Made by a program: the position numbers and the translations under genes. Below are positions 9,245 through 18,334 of a stretch of DNA of 64,000 bases, in pieces; the stretch's first letter is position 1, and each line of letters opens with the position of its first letter. Source of the stretch: Evansella sp041820985 (GTDB lineage: Bacteria > Bacillota > Bacilli > Bacillales > Salisediminibacteriaceae); contig NZ_JBGUAU010000030.1 in the NCBI RefSeq assembly GCF_041820985.1, forward strand, positions 1 to 64,000. The letters run 5' to 3'. The notes under the pieces are model-generated. The model saw only the letters and a program-made list of their open reading frames with translations. It made no database searches and was not told the DNA's origin.

Positions 9245-9681
9245 TCAAGAAAATACAAGATGAACGTTTGAAACTGGAAAATCTAAAAAATATTCGAACC
9301 GTTTTCGCCATACAAACGATACTCCTAGTCAGTCTTTGGGTATATGAAGCTTTCATTCAAGGAAAAGGAGCCACCGGTACACCACTAACCTATGTCGTTC
9401 TCATCCCTAGCATCATATCTGCTTTATTAAATATGCGGGTATCTGTTGAAAATGAAGACAAACCGAAATCAGCTAGATCCTTATTTAATTCTTTAACAAA
9501 TATCATTATACTATCGATCGTCGTTGGTATTGGTTCTACATTACTATTGTATGTGATTTTAGGTGAAGGTTCATTAATGGATAGTCTTATCATGGGTGGA
9601 GTGTTTTCTCTCTGTATCTACGGTGCGTTTTCTTATGGATATTATGTGAAAAAGAGACATGACGAAGAGGAAGAAGAATAA
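9241..9681 (+). CDS. Small membrane protein coupled to XRE regulator
   Basis: Integral membrane protein of 146 aa with four predicted helices (about residues 20-37, 47-62, 84-106 and 112-134) and a charged tail KKRHDEEEEE. The soluble N-terminus IQDERLKLENLKNIR resembles uncharacterised DUF6773-like partners of XRE regulators, a weak match from memory. Function unknown. It overlaps the regulator by 4 bases and has AAGGAG upstream of its ATG. A perfect hairpin follows the stop. Confidence 0.7.
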   Translation: MIKKIQDERLKLENLKNIRTVFAIQTILLVSLWVYEAFIQGKGATGTPLTYVVLIPSIISALLNMRVSVENEDKPKSARSLFNSLTNIIILSIVVGIGSTLLLYVILGEGSLMDSLIMGGVFSLCIYGAFSYGYYVKKRHDEEEEE

Positions 9682-9693
9682 GTTACAGATATA

Positions 9694-9717
9694 CCTCAAA
9701 GGAATATTCCTTTGAGG
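9694..9717. terminator. Palindromic hairpin between convergent genes
   Basis: CCTCAAAGGAAT and its exact complement form a 24-bp perfect palindrome between convergent genes. There is no long T run, so termination is likely but not certain. Confidence 0.5.
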
Positions 9718-9726
9718 TAGTTCCAT

Positions 9727-10407
9727 TTATATTGTCACATTCAGTTTTTGCGTCACTATTCGCATAAATTGACGTTGGGCAAATTGGTTATTATAGATAT
9801 AGTCATCGGTTAATTGTAAAAAACTTTCTTTGGATAGACCAATATCTGCTTGTAGGCTTTCTAGCCCGAGATCTTCTTCGTATGAATGGATGATATACTC
9901 TGCAACTTCTTTCGGAGAACGAAAGATGTTGATGAAAAATGAGATTCCTTTCTCTTTATTCCATTGTTCGTTAAACTTTTCACCCCACTCTTTTATGTCG
10001 TGAGAAATAGCATGTTCGTCTTTTTCCCAGAACTGGATTAGCTCATAGTAAACATCTTCCATCTGCGTTATTCTTTCTTCGTCCTCTGGAAGCTTTTCTT
10101 TAAAATAATCTAAAACCTCACCTAAATCTTCTTCAAAATAGTAGGAATCGTCAGCTTCATCATCTAAAATCCCTAAGAATGCAGTAGGCAGATAGAAAAA
10201 TTGCAAAAAGCCAAGGACACTCTGTATGTTTGGATAAACAACCCAGCTATCTTCGTATAAGTTACTATAAGAATTTATTATAGAAATTTGCAATATTACG
10301 GATCCTTTATTTAGTGGTATATTATCATAAGATCCGCTCCATATATCCACATTTTTCGAAGTCTTCCCCTTCCAATAGCTTGGAAAAGAATATTTACTCT
10401 GTCTCAT
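9727..10407 (-). CDS. Hypothetical protein, 226 aa
   Basis: Not recognised. A soluble, acidic, aromatic-rich protein with no signal peptide. It has a negatively charged middle (DDEADDSYYFEEDLGE) and a helical C-terminal half (FRSPKEVAEYIIHSYEEDLG). The start is ATG at 10407 because AAGGTGAG lies upstream; a GTG three codons earlier falls inside that site. It is divergent from the hydroxyacid dehydrogenase gene. Confidence 0.65.
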   Translation of the reverse strand: MRQSKYSFPSYWKGKTSKNVDIWSGSYDNIPLNKGSVILQISIINSYSNLYEDSWVVYPNIQSVLGFLQFFYLPTAFLGILDDEADDSYYFEEDLGEVLDYFKEKLPEDEERITQMEDVYYELIQFWEKDEHAISHDIKEWGEKFNEQWNKEKGISFFINIFRSPKEVAEYIIHSYEEDLGLESLQADIGLSKESFLQLTDDYIYNNQFAQRQFMRIVTQKLNVTI

Positions 10408-10552
10408 TGTACTCACCTTATTTCATCATGATAGCTTATCCTTCCATAGTAACCTAACTCTCGTTTTAAACTCAAATGTACCAACCTTTAATTTTCTTTC
10501 ATGATATTTATCATATAAAATAGAAACAAATGAAAGGATGGGAGATATCAAA

Positions 10553-11515
10553 ATGTCTACGAAAAAACTTGTTATTCCGAGAAACATTGATCCTACTCTC
10601 ACTGAGAAAATAAAATCTATTATTCCTGCCTGGGAAGTTTTTGTTGGAAAAGAAAAAGAGATTTGGATAGATCAATTGCAAGATGCGGAAATCATAGCTG
10701 GTTGGACAAAAGAAATAGAAAAGAAATGCATGTGCCGAAAACCGCACCTTCGCTGGCTTCAAACGTGGAGTGCTGGTGTAAACAGTATTCCATTAGATGA
10801 ATTCTCCAAACGAGAAATTACAGTTACCAGCGCCAATGGAGTCCATTCCTTTCCTATTTCTGAAACAATCTTTGCACTCATGTTAGGCTTAACTAGAAAA
10901 ATCCATACCTATGTACGGAATCAACAAACGAAAACATGGGAGAACGCTGGATTAAAGCTTGAAATGCATAACAAAACAATCGGTATTATTGGTGTAGGTG
11001 CCATCGGAAAAGAAACCGCAAAAATCGCAAAAGCATTCGGAATGAAGGTTCTCGGAGTTCGTCATTCTGGTGCTCCTGAAGCAGATGTAGATCAAATGTA
11101 CACACAACATGAATTAAATACAGTGCTTCCACAGTGTGATTATGTTGTTATAACATTACCCCTCACGAACGAGACAAAACAAATGTTTTCCAATAGACAA
11201 TTTGAATTAATGAAAGACTCCTCTTTTTTTATCAATATTGGTCGCGGAGAAATTGTTGTAGAAGCAGATTTAATTGAAGCACTTACACATGGTCAAATTG
11301 CTGGAGCGGGTTTAGACGTTTTTGAAGTGGAACCTCTACCGGAAGATAGTCCATTATGGGAGATGGAGAATGTTATCATCACCCCACACACGTCAGGAGC
11401 AACAGAACACTACAACCAACGATTAATAGAAGAGATTTTCATACCAAACTTGAAAAATTATGTTGCAGGTACTCCTCTTTCTATTAATGTCGTGGATTAT
11501 GAAAAGGGATATTAA
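10553..11515 (+). CDS. D-2-hydroxyacid dehydrogenase
   Basis: NAD(P)-dependent D-isomer-specific 2-hydroxyacid dehydrogenase, 320 aa, cytosolic. The Rossmann motif is GIIGVGAIGKETAKIAKAFG. Catalytic Arg lies in NIGRGEIV, Glu in DVFEVEPLPEDSPLW and His in ITPHTSGAT. It lacks the C-terminal ACT domain of true SerA, so it belongs with glyoxylate/hydroxypyruvate-reductase-like members whose substrate is unproven. GGGAGATATC before ATG at 10553 decides the start over an ATG five codons upstream. Monocistronic. Confidence 0.85.
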   Translation: MSTKKLVIPRNIDPTLTEKIKSIIPAWEVFVGKEKEIWIDQLQDAEIIAGWTKEIEKKCMCRKPHLRWLQTWSAGVNSIPLDEFSKREITVTSANGVHSFPISETIFALMLGLTRKIHTYVRNQQTKTWENAGLKLEMHNKTIGIIGVGAIGKETAKIAKAFGMKVLGVRHSGAPEADVDQMYTQHELNTVLPQCDYVVITLPLTNETKQMFSNRQFELMKDSSFFINIGRGEIVVEADLIEALTHGQIAGAGLDVFEVEPLPEDSPLWEMENVIITPHTSGATEHYNQRLIEEIFIPNLKNYVAGTPLSINVVDYEKGY

Positions 11516-11575
11516 CGAGGAAAGATATCTATCAGATGAAAATAAATTGAGAAGAAGATTAATACTATTATCATT

Positions 11576-11660
11576 TTATAGAAGGAGCGAAAGTCCACGA
11601 ACTACAGTGGGAAGTTGAGTAGGGGCGAGATACCGCAAAGCATGCTTTCTTGACAATTTA
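11576..11660 (+). repeat. R1 repeat relic (left half)
   Basis: GGAGCGAAAGTCCACGAACT, then CAGTGGGAAG and GGGGCGAGATACCGCA match the left arm and centre of R1. The right arm and both TGAAAATACGT ends are absent or unrecognisable. The rest of the gap up to 11815 shows no gene. Confidence 0.55.
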
Positions 11661-11815
11661 GTCCTGCTTCCTCCAGACTTTGTCAAATATCACGCGCTTT
11701 CTTAAACGTAGCCTTGAAAAAGATACTCTTTATGTAAAATTATAGAATCATCCAAACACCTTTTAAGGTAAAATTAATAGCATGATATATTTTGAGCGAA
11801 ATGGGGGAATTCACC

Positions 11816-12763
11816 ATGTACCGTATCGGCATCGACATAGGTGGAACAAACATGAGAGTTGGCGTATTTGCAGATGGGGGAGTTCTTATCTGTAAGAAAA
11901 AGGTTCCAACACACTCTCATGAGGGTGTTGCGGCAACGATTGAACGTTTGAAAGAGTTAATAAATCAAGTTTTACAAGAAGGAAACTTACAAATATTAGA
12001 TATGAAAGGAATAGGTATCGGTTCTCCTGGTCCTTTAGATCCTTTTAAGGGAGAAATCCAAGCACCTCCCAATTTACCAAGTTGGAAGAATGTACCGTTA
12101 AAACAAATTATACAAGCGGAATACAACATCCCAGTATTTTTACATAATGATGCCAATGCAGCTGCATTAGGAGAGTACTTATATTCTTATAAAGAAGAAG
12201 TGAAAAATCTCGTATATATTACTGTTAGTACAGGTATTGGTAGTGGTGTGATCGTAGACGGGACATTGATGTTGGGTCACAACGGAAATGCAGGAGAAGT
12301 GGGTCATATGATCATCCGGCCTGACGGGGAAATGTGTGGTTGCGGAAATCGTGGTTGCTTGGAAGCACAAGCTTCAGGAACGGGCATTGCTTCCTTAGCG
12401 AAAAAACATTTAAGAAATTCTAACGCTTCCTCCACACTAAGAAATGTAAGTCCTCTAACGTCGAAGGAAGTACTGGAAGCTGCTCAACAAGGTGACAATT
12501 TTGCAACCACATTAATGGACCAAGTTCAAACAGATTTAGCTATTGGAATTACAAATGTTGTCCATGCTTACAATCCTCAAAAAATAGTATTTGGAGGAGG
12601 CGTTATGGAATCTGGTGATACATTTATAAACGCAGTTATTGAGAAATCTCGTAATATCATCCTGCCAAGTATTGGGGAAGGTTTGGAGTTTTCGTTGACT
12701 ACACTTGGAGGAGATTTAGGACTCTATGGAGCAGCAGCATTAGTAGATTATTTTGAAAAATAG
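11816..12763 (+). CDS. glcK: ROK family glucokinase
   Basis: ATP-dependent sugar kinase of the ROK family, 315 aa, probably glucokinase feeding glycolysis. Phosphate-1 motif IGIDIGGTNMRVG is at the N-terminus, and catalytic Asp lies in LHNDANAAALGE. The ROK zinc site is GCGNRGCLEAQASG with an upstream His in GEVGHMII. VYITVSTGIGSG and KIVFGGGV complete the fold. GGGGGAATTC is placed before ATG at 11816; the frame extends 8 codons upstream without a site. Glucose rather than another hexose is inferred from resemblance to GlcK. Monocistronic. Confidence 0.8.
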   Translation: MYRIGIDIGGTNMRVGVFADGGVLICKKKVPTHSHEGVAATIERLKELINQVLQEGNLQILDMKGIGIGSPGPLDPFKGEIQAPPNLPSWKNVPLKQIIQAEYNIPVFLHNDANAAALGEYLYSYKEEVKNLVYITVSTGIGSGVIVDGTLMLGHNGNAGEVGHMIIRPDGEMCGCGNRGCLEAQASGTGIASLAKKHLRNSNASSTLRNVSPLTSKEVLEAAQQGDNFATTLMDQVQTDLAIGITNVVHAYNPQKIVFGGGVMESGDTFINAVIEKSRNIILPSIGEGLEFSLTTLGGDLGLYGAAALVDYFEK

Positions 12764-12814
12764 TAAGAATCAGAAGCCAGACGCCATATCAGAATTTAAG
12801 TGGCTGGGTCAAAT

Positions 12815-13016
12815 GTGTTTTCGCACTCAATATCCAACGAACTGATACTGTGTATATTATCGCTACGGAAATATACTTCGCTTTCCGTGGGCGGCTGGTG
12901 AGCCGCCGAGAGCTTAACACTCTGGGGTCTCACCCTTGCCTTTTTATCCCGGCGGAGTCTTCGTATATTTCCTCCGCTAAGGTTACACACAGTTCGTCTT
13001 CTCAGCTAAACACTTT
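12815..13016. repeat. R2 long GC-rich fold-back element
   Basis: A roughly 200-bp imperfect palindrome. Outer arms ACGAACTG and CAGTTCGT, inner arms GGAAATATAC and GTATATTTCC, and a GC-rich head with GGCGGCTGGTGAGCCGCC and GGGGTCTCACCCTTGCC. The head resembles a structured repeat common between genes in Bacillaceae (recalled, not searched). It fills the gap between the glucokinase gene and the 3' end of the ABC transporter gene. Confidence 0.6.
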
Positions 13017-13065
13017 CGTTGTTTCCTAGCCTTATCTATTCTTTATACTAAAAAACAAACTACAT

Positions 13066-14781
13066 TCACCTTTGATATTGCACTCGGTGTAAGTTAGCAA
13101 ACACACCACCCTGTGCAATTAACTCGTCGTGGGAGCCTTCTTCGGCAATACCATCCTCTGTAACTACAACAATTCGGTCTGCACTTCGTATCGTAGCAAG
13201 ACGGTGAGCTATAACCAATGTCGTTCTATCCTTCGCTAACTCAGATAATGCTTCCTGAATAATCATTTCTGTTTCTGTATCTAATGCAGATGTTGCTTCA
13301 TCTAAAATTAGAATTGGTGGGTTTTTCAAAAACATTCTTGCAATAGCAATTCGTTGTTTCTGTCCTCCAGAAAGCTTTAGTCCTCTCTCCCCAATTTGGG
13401 TATCGTACCCATCTGGTAGACTTTGGATAAAGGCTTCTAAGTGTGCACGTCGAGCGGCTTCTCCAATCTCTTTATCCGATGCATCCAGACGACCATAAGC
13501 AATATTCTCACGAAGTGTTCCTGTAAACAAGAAGACATCTTGCTGAACAATTCCAATATGACCTCGTAACGATTCTTTTGTCATATCACGGAGATCTATT
13601 CCGTCAATGGTAATAGACCCGTCATTCACATCATAAAACCTTGGTATAAGAGAACAAATTGTTGTTTTCCCAGCTCCAGAAGGACCTACAAATGCAACAG
13701 TATCACCAGCACGAACATGCAAATTGATCCCTTCTAATACAGGCTTGTTATTCTCATATTGGAAGGTTACATCCTTAAAAGATATATCTCCTCGAAGTCC
13801 TGAAACCTCCACTGCATCTTCCCTATTCTGAACTTCAGGCTCTGTATCAATCATTTCTGTAAAACGCTTAAATCCTGCCATTCCTTTTGGATATAGCTCC
13901 ATTAACGCACTTATCTTATCAATTGGTTTTAACAGTACATTAACATATAAAATGAATGCCACTAGAGCTCCAGCAGATAGCTGGCCTGTGAATGTTAACC
14001 AAGCACCGACAATTAATACTGCTAAGATCATAAATCTAGTTAACATGTAAATACTTGATAAACTAAATGCCATAACTTTATAAGATAGTATCTTCGCTTT
14101 ACGGAATTTCTTGTTTTCTTTGCTAAATCTTGCAATCTCAAATCTTTCATTAGTAAAAGATTGCACTACTCGAACTCCAGACACACTATCTTCTACCCGA
14201 GCATTCACATCGGCAATATCACTAAACATTTGCTTCCATGCTTTGTTCATTTGCAGGTTACAAAAAACGATAAGACCAATCAATAATGGAACAATACATA
14301 AGATAACAAGTGCTAGCTCCACATTAATGGTAAACATAATCCAAAATGCACCAATAAAAGTCATAAGGGCAATGAACATATCCTCTGGTCCGTGATGGGC
14401 TAATTCCCCAATATCAAAAAGATCGTTCGTGAATCGACTCATAACATGACCAGTTTTCGTATTATCAAAATATCGAAACGATTGTTTTTGCGTGTGCTCA
14501 AATAATTGCTCCCGCATATCTGTTTCAATGTTAATTCCTAGCTTATGCCCCCAATAATGGACAACATATTGTAAAAACGTACTTAATCCATAGACAAAAA
14601 ACAGCGCAATACCTACATAGACAATAGTTGACCAATCTCCTGTCGGCAGCAAAGAATCTACGAACCATTGGACAGCCAACGGAAACGCCAATTCTAGTAT
14701 AGCTACAACAATGGCACTACTAAAGTCTGCTGCAAAAAGCTTTTTGTGAGGTATATAATAAGATATAAATCGACGAATCAA
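13066..14781 (-). CDS. ABC transporter, fused permease and ATPase
   Basis: Half-type ABC exporter of 571 aa. An N-terminal six-helix domain (about residues 15-300) is followed by a nucleotide-binding domain with Walker A GPSGAGKTT, Q loop IVQQDVFLF, signature LSGGQKQR, Walker B ILILDEATSALD and the His switch VIAHRL. It should act as a homodimer or with a partner in the plasma membrane to export a lipid or drug (MsbA/BmrA class); the substrate is unknown. The start is TTG at 14781, 9 bases after GGGAGG. No partner half-transporter is adjacent. It is divergent from metA. Confidence 0.88.
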   Translation of the reverse strand: MIRRFISYYIPHKKLFAADFSSAIVVAILELAFPLAVQWFVDSLLPTGDWSTIVYVGIALFFVYGLSTFLQYVVHYWGHKLGINIETDMREQLFEHTQKQSFRYFDNTKTGHVMSRFTNDLFDIGELAHHGPEDMFIALMTFIGAFWIMFTINVELALVILCIVPLLIGLIVFCNLQMNKAWKQMFSDIADVNARVEDSVSGVRVVQSFTNERFEIARFSKENKKFRKAKILSYKVMAFSLSSIYMLTRFMILAVLIVGAWLTFTGQLSAGALVAFILYVNVLLKPIDKISALMELYPKGMAGFKRFTEMIDTEPEVQNREDAVEVSGLRGDISFKDVTFQYENNKPVLEGINLHVRAGDTVAFVGPSGAGKTTICSLIPRFYDVNDGSITIDGIDLRDMTKESLRGHIGIVQQDVFLFTGTLRENIAYGRLDASDKEIGEAARRAHLEAFIQSLPDGYDTQIGERGLKLSGGQKQRIAIARMFLKNPPILILDEATSALDTETEMIIQEALSELAKDRTTLVIAHRLATIRSADRIVVVTEDGIAEEGSHDELIAQGGVFANLHRVQYQR

Positions 14782-14921
14782 TAGTTAAAACCTCCCGTTT
14801 CTTTCAGAATGCATATTAGGATTATAGTGGGATCGTGCTCATATGGCAATATTTTTATTTCGTATCTGGAAGTTTTATACTTTTATATAGTAAATTAACA
14901 CAGTATTAAAGTCCAAACGTA

Positions 14922-14949
14922 TTGAAGATTTCTTCACAACTGTTATAAT
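14922..14949 (+). promoter_or_regulatory. Predicted promoter of metA
   Basis: TTGAAG (14922-14927), 16 bases, then TATAAT (14944-14949), about 45 bases before the metA start. The leader is too short to hold a SAM riboswitch, unlike many Bacillus methionine genes. Confidence 0.6.
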
Positions 14950-14992
14950 AATGATGATTACAAGAAAATTCAAATAATTGAGGGATGATCCA

Positions 14993-15904
14993 TTGCCAAT
15001 TACTATACCTAAACTACTACCTTCTCGAAAGATATTAGAAACCGAGAATATATTTATCATGGATGATGAACGGGCTGTAACCCAAGACATCCGTCCGTTA
15101 AATATTGTGATTTTAAATTTGATGCCTGAAAAACAAAAGACAGAAACGCATCTTCTACGTTTGTTAGGTAATACACCGTTACAACTAAATATTACTTTTT
15201 TAAGGACAATGTCCTACGAACCAAAAAACGTAAGTCAATCTCATCTAGCAGAATTTTATACTGATTTTGCAAGCATTAAAGAGAAACGATTTGATGGAAT
15301 GATTATTACGGGTGCTCCTATCGAACACTTCAAATTTGAAGATGTAGGGTATTGGGAGGAAATTACAGAAATTATGGATTGGGCAGAAGACAATGTAACT
15401 TCAACGATGCATATTTGTTGGGGAGCACAGGCAGCATTATACCATTACTACGGTATAAATAAGTTTGCCTTGCAACAAAAATGCTCAGGAGTCTTTAGTC
15501 ACCGTATTATTACGGAGCCAGGAATTGAATTACTTCGTGGCTTCGATGATGAATTTATTGCACCACACTCTCGATACACCGATGTCTCAATTGAAGAAAT
15601 TGAAGCTAATGAAAATTTAGTACTTTTAGCTTCCTCACCAGAAGCTGGACCGTTTCTAATTAAATCAAAGGATGGAAAACACGTATTTGCAACAGGCCAC
15701 CTAGAGTATGATACAACCACCCTTGCAGAGGAGTATCAACGAGATTGCGAAAAAGGATTACAGGTAAATGTACCTGCATACTATTTCCCTAACAATAACC
15801 CTGAGGAAAAACCTTTAAATCGTTGGCGTTCTCATGCCCACTTGCTTTTTTCCAATTGGTTAAATTACTATGTGTATCAAGCAACTCCTTTTGAGTGGAA
15901 ATGA
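14993..15904 (+). CDS. metA: Homoserine O-acetyl/succinyltransferase MetA
   Basis: Activates homoserine for methionine synthesis; Bacillus enzymes of this MetA family mostly use acetyl-CoA. Length is 303 aa. It begins MPITIPKLLPSRKIL as in its relatives, has the catalytic Cys in HICWGAQAALYHYYG, and the His/Glu pair in GHLEYDTTTL. LMPEKQKTET and TGAPIEHF are family blocks. The start is TTG at 14993, 8 bases after GAGGG, which matches the family N-terminus; an upstream TTG would add five residues. Monocistronic with its own promoter and terminator. Confidence 0.92.
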   Translation: MPITIPKLLPSRKILETENIFIMDDERAVTQDIRPLNIVILNLMPEKQKTETHLLRLLGNTPLQLNITFLRTMSYEPKNVSQSHLAEFYTDFASIKEKRFDGMIITGAPIEHFKFEDVGYWEEITEIMDWAEDNVTSTMHICWGAQAALYHYYGINKFALQQKCSGVFSHRIITEPGIELLRGFDDEFIAPHSRYTDVSIEEIEANENLVLLASSPEAGPFLIKSKDGKHVFATGHLEYDTTTLAEEYQRDCEKGLQVNVPAYYFPNNNPEEKPLNRWRSHAHLLFSNWLNYYVYQATPFEWK

Positions 15905-15943
15905 AAGAACCGATTTCATCAAGAATATGATAATCACCGCATA

Positions 15944-15996
15944 TTATTAAGGTAGGTTCACCCTCTTGCATTTAACCATGGAGGGTGGATCCTTAT
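15944..15996 (+). terminator. Terminator after metA
   Basis: Arms GGTTCACCCTC and GAGGGTGGATCC with a loop of about 14 bases, then TTATTTATT. Confidence 0.6.
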
Positions 15997-16084
15997 TTAT
16001 TAAGTGGCCCCTTAAAATCAAGTAAGTAACTTAACATGCATCTTACACTTCACCCATATAAGTCGTTTCAACGATAATACAGTA

Positions 16085-16124
16085 AAGAACGCAAGGGGGG
16101 GTTCCCGTCGCCCCATGCGTTCTT
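16085..16124. terminator. Terminator between convergent metA and aspartate kinase
   Basis: Perfect arms AAGAACGCA and TGCGTTCTT enclose a G/C-rich loop. T-rich sequence follows on the plus strand. It lies 17 bases beyond the stop of the minus-strand aspartate kinase gene. Confidence 0.65.
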
Positions 16125-16140
16125 GTTTCATTTTAACGTA

Positions 16141-17505
16141 TTAACGAACTCCTACTGGAGAAAAATAAGCATGGTACAAGCTTGTAACCGCAAGATCCAC
16201 TTGATCTTCGTTCACTCCGAACATCATACTTCCTTCTGACGAACCTTGATTTATCATCTTTATGTTAACCCCAGCATCTGATAATGCCATCGTAGCTTTA
16301 GAAGCAATGCCTAATGTTTTAGCCATACCTTCTCCAACAACCATGATCATTGCTAAAAATCTTTCTATCTGAACATCATCTACAAACAATTCTGTACGGA
16401 TTCGGTGGATTATTCTTTCTTCTTTCCCATTTTTCAACTGATCGCCACGTACAATAACAGACATATTATCAATGCCAGATGGCGTATGTTCAAATGAGAT
16501 TCCTTCATCCTCCAATATTTCTAAAAGGTGCCTGCCAAAGCCTACTTCACGATTCATTAAATATTTCGTTATATTGATACTACAAAAATCAGTATCACTT
16601 GCTATTCCTACAACAGGGTACCCACTCACTTTGCGCTCATGAACAATTCGAGTACCTGGTGCTTCTGGATGATTTGTATTTTTAACTACCACAGGTATTT
16701 TTTTTCGAACTACTGGCTGCAAAGCTTCGTCATGGAAAACAGAGAACCCTGAGTAAGCAAGCTCTCTCATTTCACGATACGTTAATTCTTTTATTTCCAT
16801 AGGATTTTCCACAAGTTTTGGATTAACGCTGTAGATAGAATCAACGTCTGTAAAGTTTTCATATTCCGTCGCGCCTACTCCTGCAGCCACTATTGATCCA
16901 GTAATATCAGATCCTCCACGTGGGAACGTTACAATATGCCCCTTATTTGAATAGCCAAAAAATCCAGGAATAACTAAAATTCCTTTTCGATCTCTTAATT
17001 TCTCTAAGTTTGCATAGGCATCTGGCAATATTCTTGCATTACCTGGTTCATCTGTAACTACCATCCCTGCTTCTTTTGGTGATATATAGTATGCTTCTTG
17101 GTTTAATGATGACAGATAGGCAGCCATTACCTTAGCATTGTTGTCTTCACCACTTGCTTTTAATGCGTCCATTAATCGATCTTCATCATGCCTGTAGTCT
17201 TCTATTGCTTTCAGTAACGTATCTTTAATATCATTTACAAGAGATTCATGTAAAGACAGGTCTTTGATAATTTCGCTATATCTACTAACAATGAGATAAA
17301 GCACTTCCTCATCGTATCCTTTATCCGTAACACTTTCCGCAAGACGGATCAATAAATCCGTCGTTTTTATATCACTTTCATGACGCTTTCCTGGAGCGGA
17401 TACAACTACCATTCTCCGATCCGAATCAGCTAATATAATGTTTGCAACTTTTTTAAATTGTTCGGCACTAGCAACAGAACTTCCACCAAACTTCACAACC
17501 TTCAT
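16141..17505 (-). CDS. yclM: Aspartate kinase (class III, YclM-like)
   Basis: Phosphorylates aspartate, the first step to lysine, threonine and methionine. The product is 454 aa, the same size as B. subtilis YclM. The N-terminal kinase domain carries KFGGSSVAS, VVVSAPGKR, FPRGGSDITG and the Asp/Tyr block TDVDSIYSVNPKLV. C-terminal ACT domains (SINITKYLMN, VVGEGMAKTLGIASKA, NIKMINQGSSEGSMM) bind amino acid effectors. The MKVVKFGGSS start at 17505 matches the family; the frame extends 12 codons further upstream. It faces metA, another aspartate-family gene. No lysine riboswitch was seen upstream. Confidence 0.88.
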   Translation of the reverse strand: MKVVKFGGSSVASAEQFKKVANIILADSDRRMVVVSAPGKRHESDIKTTDLLIRLAESVTDKGYDEEVLYLIVSRYSEIIKDLSLHESLVNDIKDTLLKAIEDYRHDEDRLMDALKASGEDNNAKVMAAYLSSLNQEAYYISPKEAGMVVTDEPGNARILPDAYANLEKLRDRKGILVIPGFFGYSNKGHIVTFPRGGSDITGSIVAAGVGATEYENFTDVDSIYSVNPKLVENPMEIKELTYREMRELAYSGFSVFHDEALQPVVRKKIPVVVKNTNHPEAPGTRIVHERKVSGYPVVGIASDTDFCSINITKYLMNREVGFGRHLLEILEDEGISFEHTPSGIDNMSVIVRGDQLKNGKEERIIHRIRTELFVDDVQIERFLAMIMVVGEGMAKTLGIASKATMALSDAGVNIKMINQGSSEGSMMFGVNEDQVDLAVTSLYHAYFSPVGVR

Positions 17506-17581
17506 AAATACAGACATCCTTTCCCTTACCATTGTACTCATTAAGAATACAAGTGTCCTTCATACAAGGATTTTAAAAATA

Positions 17582-17610
17582 AGTATACTAGAATCTTTCG
17601 AAATTGTCAC
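17582..17610 (-). promoter_or_regulatory. Predicted promoter of the aspartate kinase gene
   Basis: On the minus strand GTGACA (17610-17605), 17 bases, then TATACT (17587-17582), about 80 bases before the start codon. Confidence 0.5.
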
Positions 17611-17914
17611 TGTTTTCTTAAAATAAGTACTTTAGTGCAAAAAGTTTCCTCTTTTTAGTATATCCATTCAAGTAAAGGCTATAAGACCTATACATATAGG
17701 AAAAACTAAACCAACTTCATTTTATACTTTCCAAAAGTATTTGCAATATATTTTTTTAGTACCCTTAATTACTTAAGAAAAACCAGAATGACAATTCATC
17801 TTCAAAACAAAAACCTTTAACTTCATAGAAAATCAATTTACAATATAAATAACGAACTATGTATGAGAATAAATTCTTATATCCTAACCATCACATCGTA
17901 GCCACCAAAAAAGC

Positions 17915-17985
17915 AAACTGACTGAAACGAATAGAATACAAACCTACAAACGTAGTATTACTAGTTAGTCTGATGCACGTATTTC
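17915..17985 (+). repeat. R1 repeat relic (right half)
   Basis: ACTGAAACGAATAGAATACAAACC, then TAGTCTGATGCACGTATTTCAG reproduces the right arm and right end of R1. The rest of the 17.6-18.0 kb gap is plain AT-rich DNA in which I see no gene. Confidence 0.6.
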
Positions 17986-18031
17986 AGATTAGACTTTTTA
18001 CTAATTACATTATCTTAAGGAGATCTGCAAT

Positions 18032-18229
18032 ATGAACTTACTTATCATTATAAGCGGCATCATATGTATCTTTGCACTAGTTACCACTATTATCATTGGA
18101 GTAAATCCCAATGACGAGAACTACCAAAAGACAACAAAAAAACGATTTACATTGCTCGGTATCATTTACATAGTTGCCTTTATACCAGCAATTATTCTAA
18201 CGATAGTTGCATATTATATGTTTTGGTGA
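18032..18229 (+). CDS. Small two-helix membrane protein, 65 aa
   Basis: Not recognised by name. Two hydrophobic helices (about residues 3-23 and 42-63) flank a short polar loop NPNDENYQKTTKKR. TTAAGGAG precedes ATG at 18032, and a hairpin follows the stop, so it looks like a genuine single gene in a gap of otherwise empty DNA. Confidence 0.6.
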   Translation: MNLLIIISGIICIFALVTTIIIGVNPNDENYQKTTKKRFTLLGIIYIVAFIPAIILTIVAYYMFW

Positions 18230-18285
18230 TTAACACCTATATTTGTCTATCAACGTTTCTAAAATAACGATAACAATAATATAAG

Positions 18286-18307
18286 GCAAGCAGAATAAAC
18301 TGCTTGC
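18286..18307. terminator. Terminator hairpin
   Basis: GCAAGCAG, a 6-base loop, then CTGCTTGC, between the small membrane protein gene and the convergent DUF3794 gene. Confidence 0.6.
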
Positions 18308-18334
18308 TCATAAATTGAAGCGGGAAAAAGTTCA

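Noticed and set aside
14782..14992. SAM riboswitch upstream of metA
   Set aside because: The transcript leader from the predicted promoter is only about 40 bases and shows no S-box pairing.
17506..17900. Lysine riboswitch or T-box before aspartate kinase
   Set aside because: No conserved L-box or T-box sequence was found; the predicted promoter leaves a leader of about 75 bases.
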